This document shows, piece by piece, positions 50,501 through 56,891 of a stretch of DNA of 56,891 nucleotides. The stretch is from Comamonas sp. lk (GTDB taxonomy: Bacteria; Pseudomonadota; Gammaproteobacteria; Burkholderiales; Burkholderiaceae_C). The stretch spans positions 1 to 56,891 of the forward strand of contig CAMELV010000023.1 in assembly GCA_945925985.1 (NCBI GenBank), given 5' to 3'. Position numbers and translations under genes: made by a program. Numbering within the stretch: the stretch's first letter is position 1; every line of letters begins with the position of its first letter. The notes beneath the pieces are model-generated. The model was not told the origin of the DNA. It was given only the letters and a program-made list of their open reading frames with translations, and made no database searches.

Positions 50501-51622
50501 ACCGTGGCCGGTCGCCGCTTCAGCCGCATCGTGCTGGGCGGTTCGCGCGATGGCCTGTTGTGGCGTGCCAACCTGGATGCTGGTGAACTCAATGGCTATG
50601 TCGAGTATCGGCAACCCACGGGCAATGGCGCAGGGCGTGTCTACGCCCGCCTAGCCCGCCTGGTCATCGTGCCCGGCGGCGGGACCGACGTCGAGGCCCT
50701 GCTGAGCGAGCAGCCGGTCAGTATCCCGGCGCTGGACGTGGTGGTGGAGGAGCTGAGCCTGCGTGGTAAGCAGCTGGGGCGGCTGGAGGTCGATGCGGTC
50801 AACCGTGGCGGTGGTGCGGCAGCGGTGGACGGGGTCGGGCGCGAATGGCGGCTCAACAAGCTCAACTTGATCACGCCGGAAGCCACGTTCAGCACCACCG
50901 GCAGTTGGTCCAGCCTGACTGGAGCACCCGCCACGCGGGGCGGGTCCGAACGGCGTCGCACCTTGATGAATTTCCGGCTTGATATGACAGACGTCGGTCT
51001 ATTGTTGGGGCGGCTTGGCATGAAAGACGTGGTGCGCCGTGGCCGTGGCAAGATGGAGGGGCAGGTGAGCTGGCTTGGCTCCCCCATCAGTATCGACTAC
51101 CCGTCCCTTGGCGGCGCCTTTTTGGTCGACATCGAAAGCGGGCAATTCCTCAAGGCTGAGCCCGGCATCGCCAAACTGCTGGGTGTGTTGAGTCTGCAGA
51201 CCCTGCCACGTCGACTGGTCCTGGATTTTCGTGACGTCTTCAGCGAGGGCTTCAGCTTTGACAGCGTGCGCGGCGACGTTTCGATTGAGCAGGGCATTGC
51301 CCGCAGCAACAACCTGCAGATGAAAGGCGTCAATGCGGCGGTGATGATGGAGGGCCGCGCCGACCTGGCGTTGGAAACGCAGACCATCCGGGCGGTGGTC
51401 GTGCCCGAACTTAATGCCGGCACCGCCTCACTGATTGCCACCGTCATCAATCCAGCGGTGGGGTTGGGCACCTTTCTGGCGCAGTTGTTCTTGCGCCGGC
51501 CGCTCATGGAAGCTGCGACGCAGACCTTCCAGATAGAGGGCAGCTGGGCTGACCCCATCGTTCGACGGGTGGAGCGTAAGAGCGCGCTGCCTGACTCTAA
51601 TCCAGCCGAGGCCAGCAAATGA
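47522..51622 (+). CDS. yhdP: YhdP family (AsmA-like/DUF3971) envelope protein
   Basis: From the ATG at 47522 this is a 1366-residue protein with one N-terminal membrane span (LWLLLGAWLLFLLAWGALHWVIV) and a very long beta-rich periplasmic part. The AsmA/TamB-like C-terminal region carries GRGKMEGQVSWLGSPISIDY and LLGVLSLQTLPRRLVLDFRD. YhdP in E. coli is a bridge-like protein that moves phospholipid between inner and outer membranes. Length matches the TIGR02099-type family (about 1270-1400). The nitrilase gene overlaps its stop by 4 bases. It is divergent from glnE with only 15 bases between the start codons. Confidence 0.93.
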   Translation: MIPRSPAPSALLKYLSALTRGSLWLLLGAWLLFLLAWGALHWVIVPRIGEFRPMLEARGTRLLGIEMRIGAITAQSNGLVPSFALTDVQLLDAQARPVLQLSRVLVALSPRSVWNRSFDQLAVEQPRLQVRRDRDGKLHVAGLDLSSADASGQAQLDWFFSQREWVVQGGSIDWTDELRGAPTLSLSQVQLVLRNVGRRHELRLDATPPTAWGDRFSVNGRFLQPLLSVQGGRWQTWDGQFYSAFERVDLSELGRYVALGVDLQRGSGTLRAWADVVQGQWQGAVADLALNQVQVGLGAGLQPLALRALQGRLTGRPLAGGLALAAQALSFDTQDGLHWPASDISFQHQAAQGTQAARGEFAANQLDLAALAQIANRLPLSTELRAALLAHAPKGLVRPLQLNWQGGLDALHSYSAKGQVSQLELTSATLPGVQGASVSFDFNQTGGKVSVALEKGALELPGLWSESRLPMSQLSTDVRWQQDGGRLAVQLPNLKFSNADAQGEAQIKWEAGEPGVAPGRSHWPGTLDLQANLSRADGTRVHRYLPINLPASVRDYLRESIRAGTASSIKVRIKGNLEHFPFLDAKQGQFQVSADVRNASYRYVPRALQSPQALPWPALTQLNGELLIDRNQLQLRGVRAQVAGTPGLQILRADALLSDLGKLGVVTVSARAQGPLTQALAMVNASPLGPMTGRALARAVASGEAGYQFKLTLPLANLPRSTVQGSVSLAGNDIQISPDSPVLGRARGSVNFSESGFSIAAGQARLFGGEALIEGGSAALAAVGENPVQGRLAATTMIRVSGVASAEGLRQSPELGLLARLARQASGSTAYTAVLGLRQGSPDVLVTSTLQGLSLSLPAPLAKSADAVLPLRFESVQLAGTGAAARPRDQLTLTLGRLLAVDYVRDLGGAEPRVLQGSIGVGLSAQETAPMPDSGVVANINMPVLDIDAWSATLAQWAGSSLAAGGGASGNAAISPAVSAYLPTSLAVRAGDLTVAGRRFSRIVLGGSRDGLLWRANLDAGELNGYVEYRQPTGNGAGRVYARLARLVIVPGGGTDVEALLSEQPVSIPALDVVVEELSLRGKQLGRLEVDAVNRGGGAAAVDGVGREWRLNKLNLITPEATFSTTGSWSSLTGAPATRGGSERRRTLMNFRLDMTDVGLLLGRLGMKDVVRRGRGKMEGQVSWLGSPISIDYPSLGGAFLVDIESGQFLKAEPGIAKLLGVLSLQTLPRRLVLDFRDVFSEGFSFDSVRGDVSIEQGIARSNNLQMKGVNAAVMMEGRADLALETQTIRAVVVPELNAGTASLIATVINPAVGLGTFLAQLFLRRPLMEAATQTFQIEGSWADPIVRRVERKSALPDSNPAEASK

Positions 51623-52464
51623 AAGTTGCCGCAATTCAAATGGTGTCAGGCACCCGTGTGCAGTCCAACCTGGACAGCGCCCAGGCGCTGCTGCGCGCCG
51701 CCGCCGCCGAAGGCGCCGAACTCGCCGTTCTGCCCGAATATTTCTGCCTGTTGGGGCGCAAGGACACCGACAAATTGGCGGCCCAGGAGCCATTGGGTGA
51801 GGGGCCGATTCAGCAATTTTTGGCCGCCAGCGCGCTTGAGCTGGGGCTTTGGATCGTGGGCGGCACCCTGCCCCTGGCGCTGGCTTCAACGGACCAGGAG
51901 GTCACCGCGGCGAATCGCGTCTACAACAGCACGCTGGTGTATGCCCCAAACGGTGCGCGGGTCTGCCGTTATGACAAGATTCATCTGTTTCGTTTTGACA
52001 ATGGACGCGAGCGTTATGACGAATCTGCCGTGCTGCGACCCGGCGCCGGGCCGGTCAGTTTTGAGCTGCCATCCCGCGACGGCCACCTTTGGCGGGTGGG
52101 CTTGAGCATCTGCTATGACCTGCGCTTTCCCGAGCTCTACCGCCGATATGCCGAGCTGGGTACCCACCTGCTGCTGGTACCCAGTGCCTTCACCTATGGC
52201 ACCGGGCAGGCGCACTGGGACATTCTGTTACGGGCGCGGGCCATTGAAAATTTGGCGTTCGTAGCGGCTGCGGCGCAGGGTGGGCTGCATGAAAATGGGC
52301 GGCGCACCTGGGGCCACAGCCTGCTGGTGGATCCCTGGGGCGGGCTGCTGGCCGAACGGGCCGAGGGTGCCGGCGTGGTCTGCGTCGAGCTTGACTTTGA
52401 CCGTCTGAGGGCCTGCCGGGCAGAGTTACCGGCGCTGGACTACCTGCTGCATCATGCGCTTTAA
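51619..52464 (+). CDS. Carbon-nitrogen hydrolase (nitrilase superfamily, NIT1-type amidase)
   Basis: The 281-residue enzyme carries the full catalytic triad of the superfamily: Glu40 in AVLPEYFC, Lys120 in CRYDKIHLFRFD and Cys165 in GLSICYDLRFPELYRRYAE. This sequence type matches the NIT1 branch, whose members hydrolyse deaminated glutathione, a repair reaction in metabolite proofreading. That substrate is likely but not proven. Its ATG overlaps the yhdP stop (ATGA), so translation is coupled. The stop overlaps by 4 bases with the end of a small gene on the other strand. Confidence 0.93.
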   Translation: MKVAAIQMVSGTRVQSNLDSAQALLRAAAAEGAELAVLPEYFCLLGRKDTDKLAAQEPLGEGPIQQFLAASALELGLWIVGGTLPLALASTDQEVTAANRVYNSTLVYAPNGARVCRYDKIHLFRFDNGRERYDESAVLRPGAGPVSFELPSRDGHLWRVGLSICYDLRFPELYRRYAELGTHLLLVPSAFTYGTGQAHWDILLRARAIENLAFVAAAAQGGLHENGRRTWGHSLLVDPWGGLLAERAEGAGVVCVELDFDRLRACRAELPALDYLLHHAL

Positions 52465-52619
52465 GCTTGCTTGTCGTTGGGTGGGCTGGGCACTGGGGGA
52501 GTGTCCTTGTCGAGCTGCTGCGGCAGCTCGCCACGGTCCCTCCCTGAAAACATGGTCCACCAGACGATCAGCAGCAGCAGCAGCAGGGCGCCCAGGGCTT
52601 CGAGCAGCAGCAGTGTCAT
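52461..52619 (-). CDS. Small single-span membrane protein (52 residues), not recognised
   Basis: The minus strand encodes a 52-residue protein that begins MTLLLLEALGALLLLLLIVW, with one hydrophobic span (about residues 2-24, ending WWTMF) and a charged, Pro-rich tail (SGRDRGELPQQLDKDTPPVP) facing one side. It exactly fills the gap between the nitrilase stop and the mltA start. Its ATG (52619-52617) shares bases with the mltA ATG (52618-52620), so the two starts form the palindrome CATG. The long CTG run means random occurrence is possible, but the span-plus-tail structure and exact fit favour a real gene. No function is known. Confidence 0.55.
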   Translation of the reverse strand: MTLLLLEALGALLLLLLIVWWTMFSGRDRGELPQQLDKDTPPVPSPPNDKQA

Positions 52620-53721
52620 GAGAAAACTCGGCTATTTTTTTGCATGGTTGGTCATTGTAGGGACGCTCGCCGCCGCACCGCTCCCCGTGGCCGAGTCGCC
52701 AGTCGACGACACAGCGCCACTGCCGGCGCCTCTGCTGCAAGCCAAGACGCGTTGGGTCGCCGTCCGTTGGGCCGAGTTGCCAGGCTTTGAAGCCGACGCG
52801 CTGCACGAGGCCTGGAATGCCTGGCTCAAAAGCTGCGAACGGCCGGGACCGGCATTTGCGCCGCTGTGCAGTGAAGTGCGACGCCTCAGCATTGCCGACG
52901 GGCCGGCACAACGTGCCTGGCTGATGGCGCGCTTGCAGCCTTACCGGGTTGAAGCTCGGACCGGCGGCGCCGAGGGCTTGCTCACTGCCTATTTTGAACC
53001 CGAGCTTCAGGCATCCCGCTTGCCCGACAGCCAGTTCGCGGTGCCGCTCTACCAGCCACCGCTCACGCTTGCGCAGCGTCGTCCCTGGTACACCCGAGAG
53101 GAGATCGACCGCTCGCCCGCGGTCCGTGGGCTGCTCGCGGGCCGCGAGATCGCCTACCTGGCGAACCCGGTGGATGCTCTGGTGCTGCAGATTCAGGGCT
53201 CGGGCCGCGTCCGCATCACGCAGCCGGATGGCAGCGTGCGACAGGCCCGTTTGGCCTACGCTGGCTCCAACGAGCAACCCTATAAAAGCGTGGGGCGTTG
53301 GCTGCTCGACCAGGGGGCGCTTCGCGATGCGTCGTGGCCGTCGATCAAAAGCTGGGTGGCACAAAACCCCGACCGTGTGAACGAGATGCTCTGGAGCAAC
53401 CCGCGCACGGTGTTTTTTCGCGAAGAACCCCTGACGGATCTCGATGCCGCCTGGGGCCCGCGTGGCGCACAGGGCGTGGCCCTGACGCCGGGGCGCTCGA
53501 TCGCGGTGGACCCGCTCAGCATCCCTTTTGGCACACCGGTCTGGCTGGTGTCGAGTGGCGCCACCGTCCAGCTGCGCAAGCTGGTGCTGGCCCAGGACGC
53601 TGGCAGCGCCATTATTGGGGCCGTGCGCGCCGATTATTTTGTCGGCTGGGGCAAGGCCGCTGAAGAACTTGCCGGCCGCCTGAAGCAACCCGTGCAGCTG
53701 TGGGTGCTGTGGCCCAAGTAG
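52618..53721 (+). CDS. mltA: Membrane-bound lytic murein transglycosylase A
   Basis: From the ATG at 52618 the 367-residue protein begins with a Sec-type signal (MRKLGYFFAWLVIVGTLAAA). It then has the MltA domain (TGGAEGLLTAYFEPELQASR; LVLQIQGSGRVRITQPDGSV) and the C-terminal 3D domain (SIAVDPLSIPFGTPVWLVSS; LAQDAGSAIIGAVRADYFVG) with the catalytic Asp. It cleaves peptidoglycan glycan strands to 1,6-anhydro ends. Unlike E. coli MltA there is no lipobox Cys, so it may be soluble in the periplasm or anchored by an uncut signal. The frame extends to 52471, but that part is Ser-repeat shadow of the small gene on the other strand. Confidence 0.93.
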   Translation: MRKLGYFFAWLVIVGTLAAAPLPVAESPVDDTAPLPAPLLQAKTRWVAVRWAELPGFEADALHEAWNAWLKSCERPGPAFAPLCSEVRRLSIADGPAQRAWLMARLQPYRVEARTGGAEGLLTAYFEPELQASRLPDSQFAVPLYQPPLTLAQRRPWYTREEIDRSPAVRGLLAGREIAYLANPVDALVLQIQGSGRVRITQPDGSVRQARLAYAGSNEQPYKSVGRWLLDQGALRDASWPSIKSWVAQNPDRVNEMLWSNPRTVFFREEPLTDLDAAWGPRGAQGVALTPGRSIAVDPLSIPFGTPVWLVSSGATVQLRKLVLAQDAGSAIIGAVRADYFVGWGKAAEELAGRLKQPVQLWVLWPK

Positions 53722-53734
53722 CGTCTACCCGGCC

Positions 53735-54223
53735 TTAGCGCGCCGACCCGCCGCGCAGATGGGCCAAGGGCAGTGCGCCGCTGACCTTGACCTCGCCCAA
53801 TGAAAAGCTGGTGTGCAGGTCTTTTACATTGGGCAGGTTGATCAGCACCTCGCGTGCAAACTGGCTGAACGAGTTCAGGTCGCGACTGACCACCTGCAGC
53901 TCGAAGGTACCGGTGCCGCTGATGTAGTGGCAGCTCACCACTTCCGGGATGGTGCGGATGGCTTCTTCCAACGTGTGCAGCACGTCACCGCTGTTGCGGT
54001 CGGCGTCCAGCCGCACAAAGGCCAGTACGCCGAGCCCAATTTTTTGCCGGTTGATCTCGGCCCGGTAGCCCGTGATGAAGCCGGACTCCTCCAGGCTTTT
54101 GACGCGACGCCAACAGGGGGCCGCACTCAGGCCGACCCGCTGCGCCAACTCGGCGTTGGTGAGCCGGCCCTGGGCTTGCAGCTCATCGAGGATGGCGAGG
54201 TCGAATTTGTCAAGTGTTTCCAT
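53735..54223 (-). CDS. Lrp/AsnC family transcriptional regulator
   Basis: The 162-residue regulator starts METLDKFDLAILDELQAQGR with the winged helix (NAELAQRVGLSAAPCWRRVK) and ends with the RAM/AsnC ligand domain (LGVLAFVRLDADRNSGDVLH; ISGTGTFELQVVSRDLNSFS). Such proteins form octamers and sense amino acids or their keto acids. It is divergent from the indolepyruvate oxidoreductase gene with 119 bases between, a typical local regulator arrangement. A perfect 13-base dyad at 54239-54251 in this gap is a candidate operator. Aromatic amino acids or their keto acids are the likely effector, by context. Confidence 0.93.
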   Translation of the reverse strand: METLDKFDLAILDELQAQGRLTNAELAQRVGLSAAPCWRRVKSLEESGFITGYRAEINRQKIGLGVLAFVRLDADRNSGDVLHTLEEAIRTIPEVVSCHYISGTGTFELQVVSRDLNSFSQFAREVLINLPNVKDLHTSFSLGEVKVSGALPLAHLRGGSAR

Positions 54224-54238
54224 TTGAGACTAATTTTA

Positions 54239-54251
54239 GAAAGATTCTTTC
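54239..54251. promoter_or_regulatory. Candidate Lrp-type operator dyad
   Basis: GAAAGATTCTTTC is a perfect palindrome around a central T, 15 bases upstream of the regulator start and about 90 bases upstream of the oxidoreductase start. Lrp/AsnC proteins bind AT-rich dyads of about 13-15 bases. Binding here could repress the regulator itself and control the divergent gene. Operator function is inferred from position and symmetry. Confidence 0.5.
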
Positions 54252-54342
54252 GTCAAGAGTGAAATACAAGGCAAAGAAAGCAAAGACATATCTGGCTTGC
54301 CCGCCTACACTTTGCCGACCCAAGAATGGAGAACTGCCCGCC

Positions 54343-56891
54343 ATGAACGCCCCCCTGCCACCCCATATCCGTCAGGCGCTGGAAACCGTCACCCTGGACG
54401 ACAAATATGCGCTTGATCACGGTCTGGCCTTCATGAGCGGCGTGCAGGCGCTGGTCAAGTTGCCTATGCTGCAGCGCCTGCGCGACCAGCGTGTTGGCAA
54501 GAATACGGCCGGCTTCATCAGTGGCTACCGCGGCTCGCCGCTGGGCGGGTATGACCAGGCGCTGGTCAAGGCCCAGCCGCACTTAAAGGCGCACCACATC
54601 GTGTTCCAGCCCGGTGTCAACGAAGAGTTGGCCGCGACCGCGCTGTGGGGCACCCAGCAGCTCGGTTTTGCCCCGGCGGGTAGCAACAAATACGATGGCG
54701 TGTTTGGCATCTGGTATGGCAAGGGGCCAGGCGTGGACCGGTGCGGCGACGTGTTCAAGCACGCCAACATGGCCGGCACCACGCCCTGGGGCGGCGTGAT
54801 TGCGGTGGCGGGTGATGATCACATCTCGAAAAGCTCAACGGCGGCGCACCAGAGCGACCACATCTTCAAGGCCTGCGGCACGCCGGTGTTTTTCCCGGCC
54901 AGTGTGCAGGAAATTTTGGACCTTGGGCTGCATGCCTTTGCCATGAGCCGCTTCTCGGGTGTCTGGGCGGGCATGAAGACCATCCAGGAAATCGTCGAGT
55001 CCAGCGCCACGGTGATGATCGACCCGGACCGGGTCCAGCTTCGGATCCCGACCGACTTCGAGATGCCCGCCGGCGGCCTGCACATCCGCTGGCCTGATCA
55101 CGCCTTGGAGCAGGAGGCTCGCCTGTTCCATTACAAGTGGTATGCGGCGCTGGCCTACATCCGCGCCAACCGGCTCAACCACAATGTGATTGAAGGCCCG
55201 AACGACCGGTTCGGCCTGATCGCCAGCGGCAAGGCCTTCAATGACACGCGCCAGGCCCTGCAGGACCTGGGCCTAGATGACGTCACCTGCCAGCGCCTGG
55301 GCATCCGGCTGCACAAGGTTGCGGTGGTCTGGCCGCTGGAGGCGCAGCTGACCCGCGAATTTGCCACCGGCCTGCAGGAAATTCTGGTGGTGGAAGAAAA
55401 GCGCCAGGTCATCGAATACCAGATTAAAGAGGAGTTGTACAACTGGCGCTCCGACGTGCGCCCGCATGTGCTGGGCAAGTTCATTGAGGCCGAGGGTGAC
55501 TTCAGTGGTGGCGAGTGGTCCAACGCCAACCCAACCGGCAACAGCCTGTTGCGCGCCAATGCTGACCTGTCGCCCACCCTGATTGCACGCGCCATTGCCC
55601 AACGCCTGAAGAAACTCGGCGTGGATGCCGACACCGCGGCGCGCATGGATGCCCGGCTGGCGATCCTGGATGCCAAGGAGCGTGCCCAGCAACTGGTGCA
55701 GGCCCTGCCCGAGCGGCAGCCCTGGTTTTGCTCGGGCTGCCCGCACAACACCAGCACCAAGGTGCCCGAGGGCTCGCGCGCCATGGCCGGCATCGGCTGC
55801 CATTTCATGTCGATCTGGATGGACCGCGCCACTGTCGGCTTCACCCAGATGGGCGGCGAGGGCGTGCCCTGGGTGGGGCAGCAGCCCTTTAGCCACGACC
55901 AGCACATGTTCGCCAACATCGGTGACGGCACCTACTTTCACAGTGGCCTGCTGGCGGTACGCCAGAGCATTGCCGCGGGCGTCAATGTCACCTACAAAAT
56001 CCTGTACAACGACGCCGTGGCCATGACCGGCGGGCAGCAGATTGGCGAGCGATCGGAAGGCCACTCGGTGCTGCAGATCGCCCAGAGCATGCGCGCCGAG
56101 GGTGCGGCGCGCATCACCATCGTCACCGACGAGCCAGACAAATACACCGGCGTCACCGGCCTGCCCGATGGTGTGGCGGTGGCGCACCGCGACCTGCTGG
56201 ATGCGATCCAGCGCGAGTTCCGCACCCTCAAGGGCACCACGGTCATTATTTACGACCAGACCTGCGCCACTGAGAAGCGCCGCCGCCGCAAGCGCGGCGC
56301 GCTGGTGGACCCAGCCAAGCGCGTGGTGATCAACGAACTGGTGTGCGAGGGCTGTGGCGACTGCGGCGTGCAGTCCAACTGCCTGAGCGTGGAGCCGCTG
56401 GAAACCGAGTTTGGCCGCAAGCGCCAGATCAACCAGAGCAGCTGCAACAAGGATTATTCGTGTACCAAGGGCTTTTGCCCGAGCTTTGTGACGGTTGAAG
56501 GCGGCCAGCTCAAAAAGAAAAGCAAAGGCGTCGGCCCGTCACCATTTGCGCTGGGTGCGCTACCGGAACCGACGCTGCCGCTGCTGGGCGGCGTGGCCGA
56601 GCCGGTCTGGGGCATCGTGGTGGCTGGGGTCGGCGGCACCGGGGTGATCACCATCGGCCAGTTGCTGGGCGTGGCCGCGCACCTGGACGGGCGCGGCATC
56701 GTGACCCAGGACGCGGGAGGCTTGGCGCAAAAGGGCGGCGCCACCTGGAGCCATGTGTTGATTGCCGAGCAGCAAAACCAGATACGCACCACCCGTGTGT
56801 CTACCGCTGCCGCGGATTTGATTTTGGGTTGCGACCCCATCGTCACCGCAGGCAAAGAAACCATGCTGCGTTTGCGCCCAGGGCGTACCCG
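54343..56891 (+). CDS. Indolepyruvate ferredoxin oxidoreductase, fused alpha/beta/gamma form (3' end outside window)
   Basis: From the ATG at 54343 the frame stays open to the window end (at least 849 codons; full proteins are about 1150-1200). Residues about 30-250 are the pyrimidine domain (AGFISGYRGSPLGGYDQALV). About 460-610 is the thiamine pyrophosphate-binding part (PWFCSGCPHNTSTKVPEGSR; ANIGDGTYFHSGLLAV; TGGQQIGERSEGHSV). A Cys-rich region VCEGCGDCGVQSNC with CNKDYSCTKGFCPS follows, and the gamma domain begins at GIVVAGVGGTGVITIGQLL. The enzyme decarboxylates arylpyruvates from aromatic amino acids to acyl-CoA with ferredoxin. The single-chain form is usual in proteobacteria. Confidence 0.94.
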   Translation, partial: MNAPLPPHIRQALETVTLDDKYALDHGLAFMSGVQALVKLPMLQRLRDQRVGKNTAGFISGYRGSPLGGYDQALVKAQPHLKAHHIVFQPGVNEELAATALWGTQQLGFAPAGSNKYDGVFGIWYGKGPGVDRCGDVFKHANMAGTTPWGGVIAVAGDDHISKSSTAAHQSDHIFKACGTPVFFPASVQEILDLGLHAFAMSRFSGVWAGMKTIQEIVESSATVMIDPDRVQLRIPTDFEMPAGGLHIRWPDHALEQEARLFHYKWYAALAYIRANRLNHNVIEGPNDRFGLIASGKAFNDTRQALQDLGLDDVTCQRLGIRLHKVAVVWPLEAQLTREFATGLQEILVVEEKRQVIEYQIKEELYNWRSDVRPHVLGKFIEAEGDFSGGEWSNANPTGNSLLRANADLSPTLIARAIAQRLKKLGVDADTAARMDARLAILDAKERAQQLVQALPERQPWFCSGCPHNTSTKVPEGSRAMAGIGCHFMSIWMDRATVGFTQMGGEGVPWVGQQPFSHDQHMFANIGDGTYFHSGLLAVRQSIAAGVNVTYKILYNDAVAMTGGQQIGERSEGHSVLQIAQSMRAEGAARITIVTDEPDKYTGVTGLPDGVAVAHRDLLDAIQREFRTLKGTTVIIYDQTCATEKRRRRKRGALVDPAKRVVINELVCEGCGDCGVQSNCLSVEPLETEFGRKRQINQSSCNKDYSCTKGFCPSFVTVEGGQLKKKSKGVGPSPFALGALPEPTLPLLGGVAEPVWGIVVAGVGGTGVITIGQLLGVAAHLDGRGIVTQDAGGLAQKGGATWSHVLIAEQQNQIRTTRVSTAAADLILGCDPIVTAGKETMLRLRPGRT

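Noticed and set aside
52426..53688. 420-codon minus-strand frame opposite mltA
   Set aside because: Shadow of mltA with His/Arg/Ala-rich translation and no domain. The only minus-strand frame supported here is the short membrane protein at 52461-52619.

Overview
The window looks like chromosome from a betaproteobacterium of the order Burkholderiales, most likely family Comamonadaceae (Rhodoferax/Polaromonas/Acidovorax-like). I base this on the high GC content, the recA-recX-(argC)-sucC-sucD neighbourhood, the many housekeeping genes with betaproteobacterial protein types, and repeat elements of a kind common in that family. This assignment is inference; no rRNA or tRNA gene lies in the window. 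I found no CRISPR array, insertion sequence, prophage or replication origin.

Layout. 1-5054: end of recA, recX, argC (opposite strand), sucCD and a TerC-family membrane protein. 5090-12088: a signalling and pilus block holding a PP2C phosphatase, a tandem FHA protein, a class II cyclic-nucleotide phosphodiesterase-like protein, a GAF-containing PilB/GspE-type ATPase, a type IV pilin behind a likely sigma-54 promoter, and a PglL/Wzy-type O-oligosaccharyltransferase. 12277-13512: an AT-rich, probably acquired lipoprotein gene. 13561-17576: moaC, an M48 protease, a holin-like membrane protein, a second TerC gene under a yybP-ykoY manganese riboswitch, and a DUF3717/DUF1289 protein. 17507-20293: yaeQ, a REP-like repeat, purB and a glutathione S-transferase. 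20310-27260: an eight-gene, translationally coupled operon on the minus strand (FAD oxidoreductase, DUF1365, cyclopropane-fatty-acid-synthase-type methyltransferase, chalcone-isomerase-like, GPH-type transporter, DUF3833 lipoprotein, SDR, NTF2-like), which looks like a membrane lipid modification and stress operon. 27406-30040: two tandem degenerate HD-GYP-like proteins. 30125-30616: heptose-1-phosphate adenylyltransferase. 30759-36259: a CE15-like esterase coupled to an RND efflux pair. 36355-42941: a sugar ABC importer plus a GH31 glycosidase, divergent from the esterase. 42981-53721: an acyl-CoA ligase, glnE, yhdP, a nitrilase-family amidase, a tiny unannotated membrane protein and mltA. 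53735-56891: an Lrp-type regulator divergent from an indolepyruvate ferredoxin oxidoreductase that runs off the end.

How parts may work together. The strongest candidate for an unusual system is 5090-12088: protein phosphorylation readout (phosphatase plus FHA), a cyclic-nucleotide hydrolase and a small-molecule-sensing GAF domain fused to a pilus motor ATPase sit directly before the pilin and its probable glycosylation enzyme. The clearest regulatory element is the Mn2+ riboswitch at about 16897-17004, whose P1 strand has a competing downstream partner. Only one stretch longer than 300 bases lacks a protein gene (16803-17105), and it is filled by that riboswitch and its promoter.
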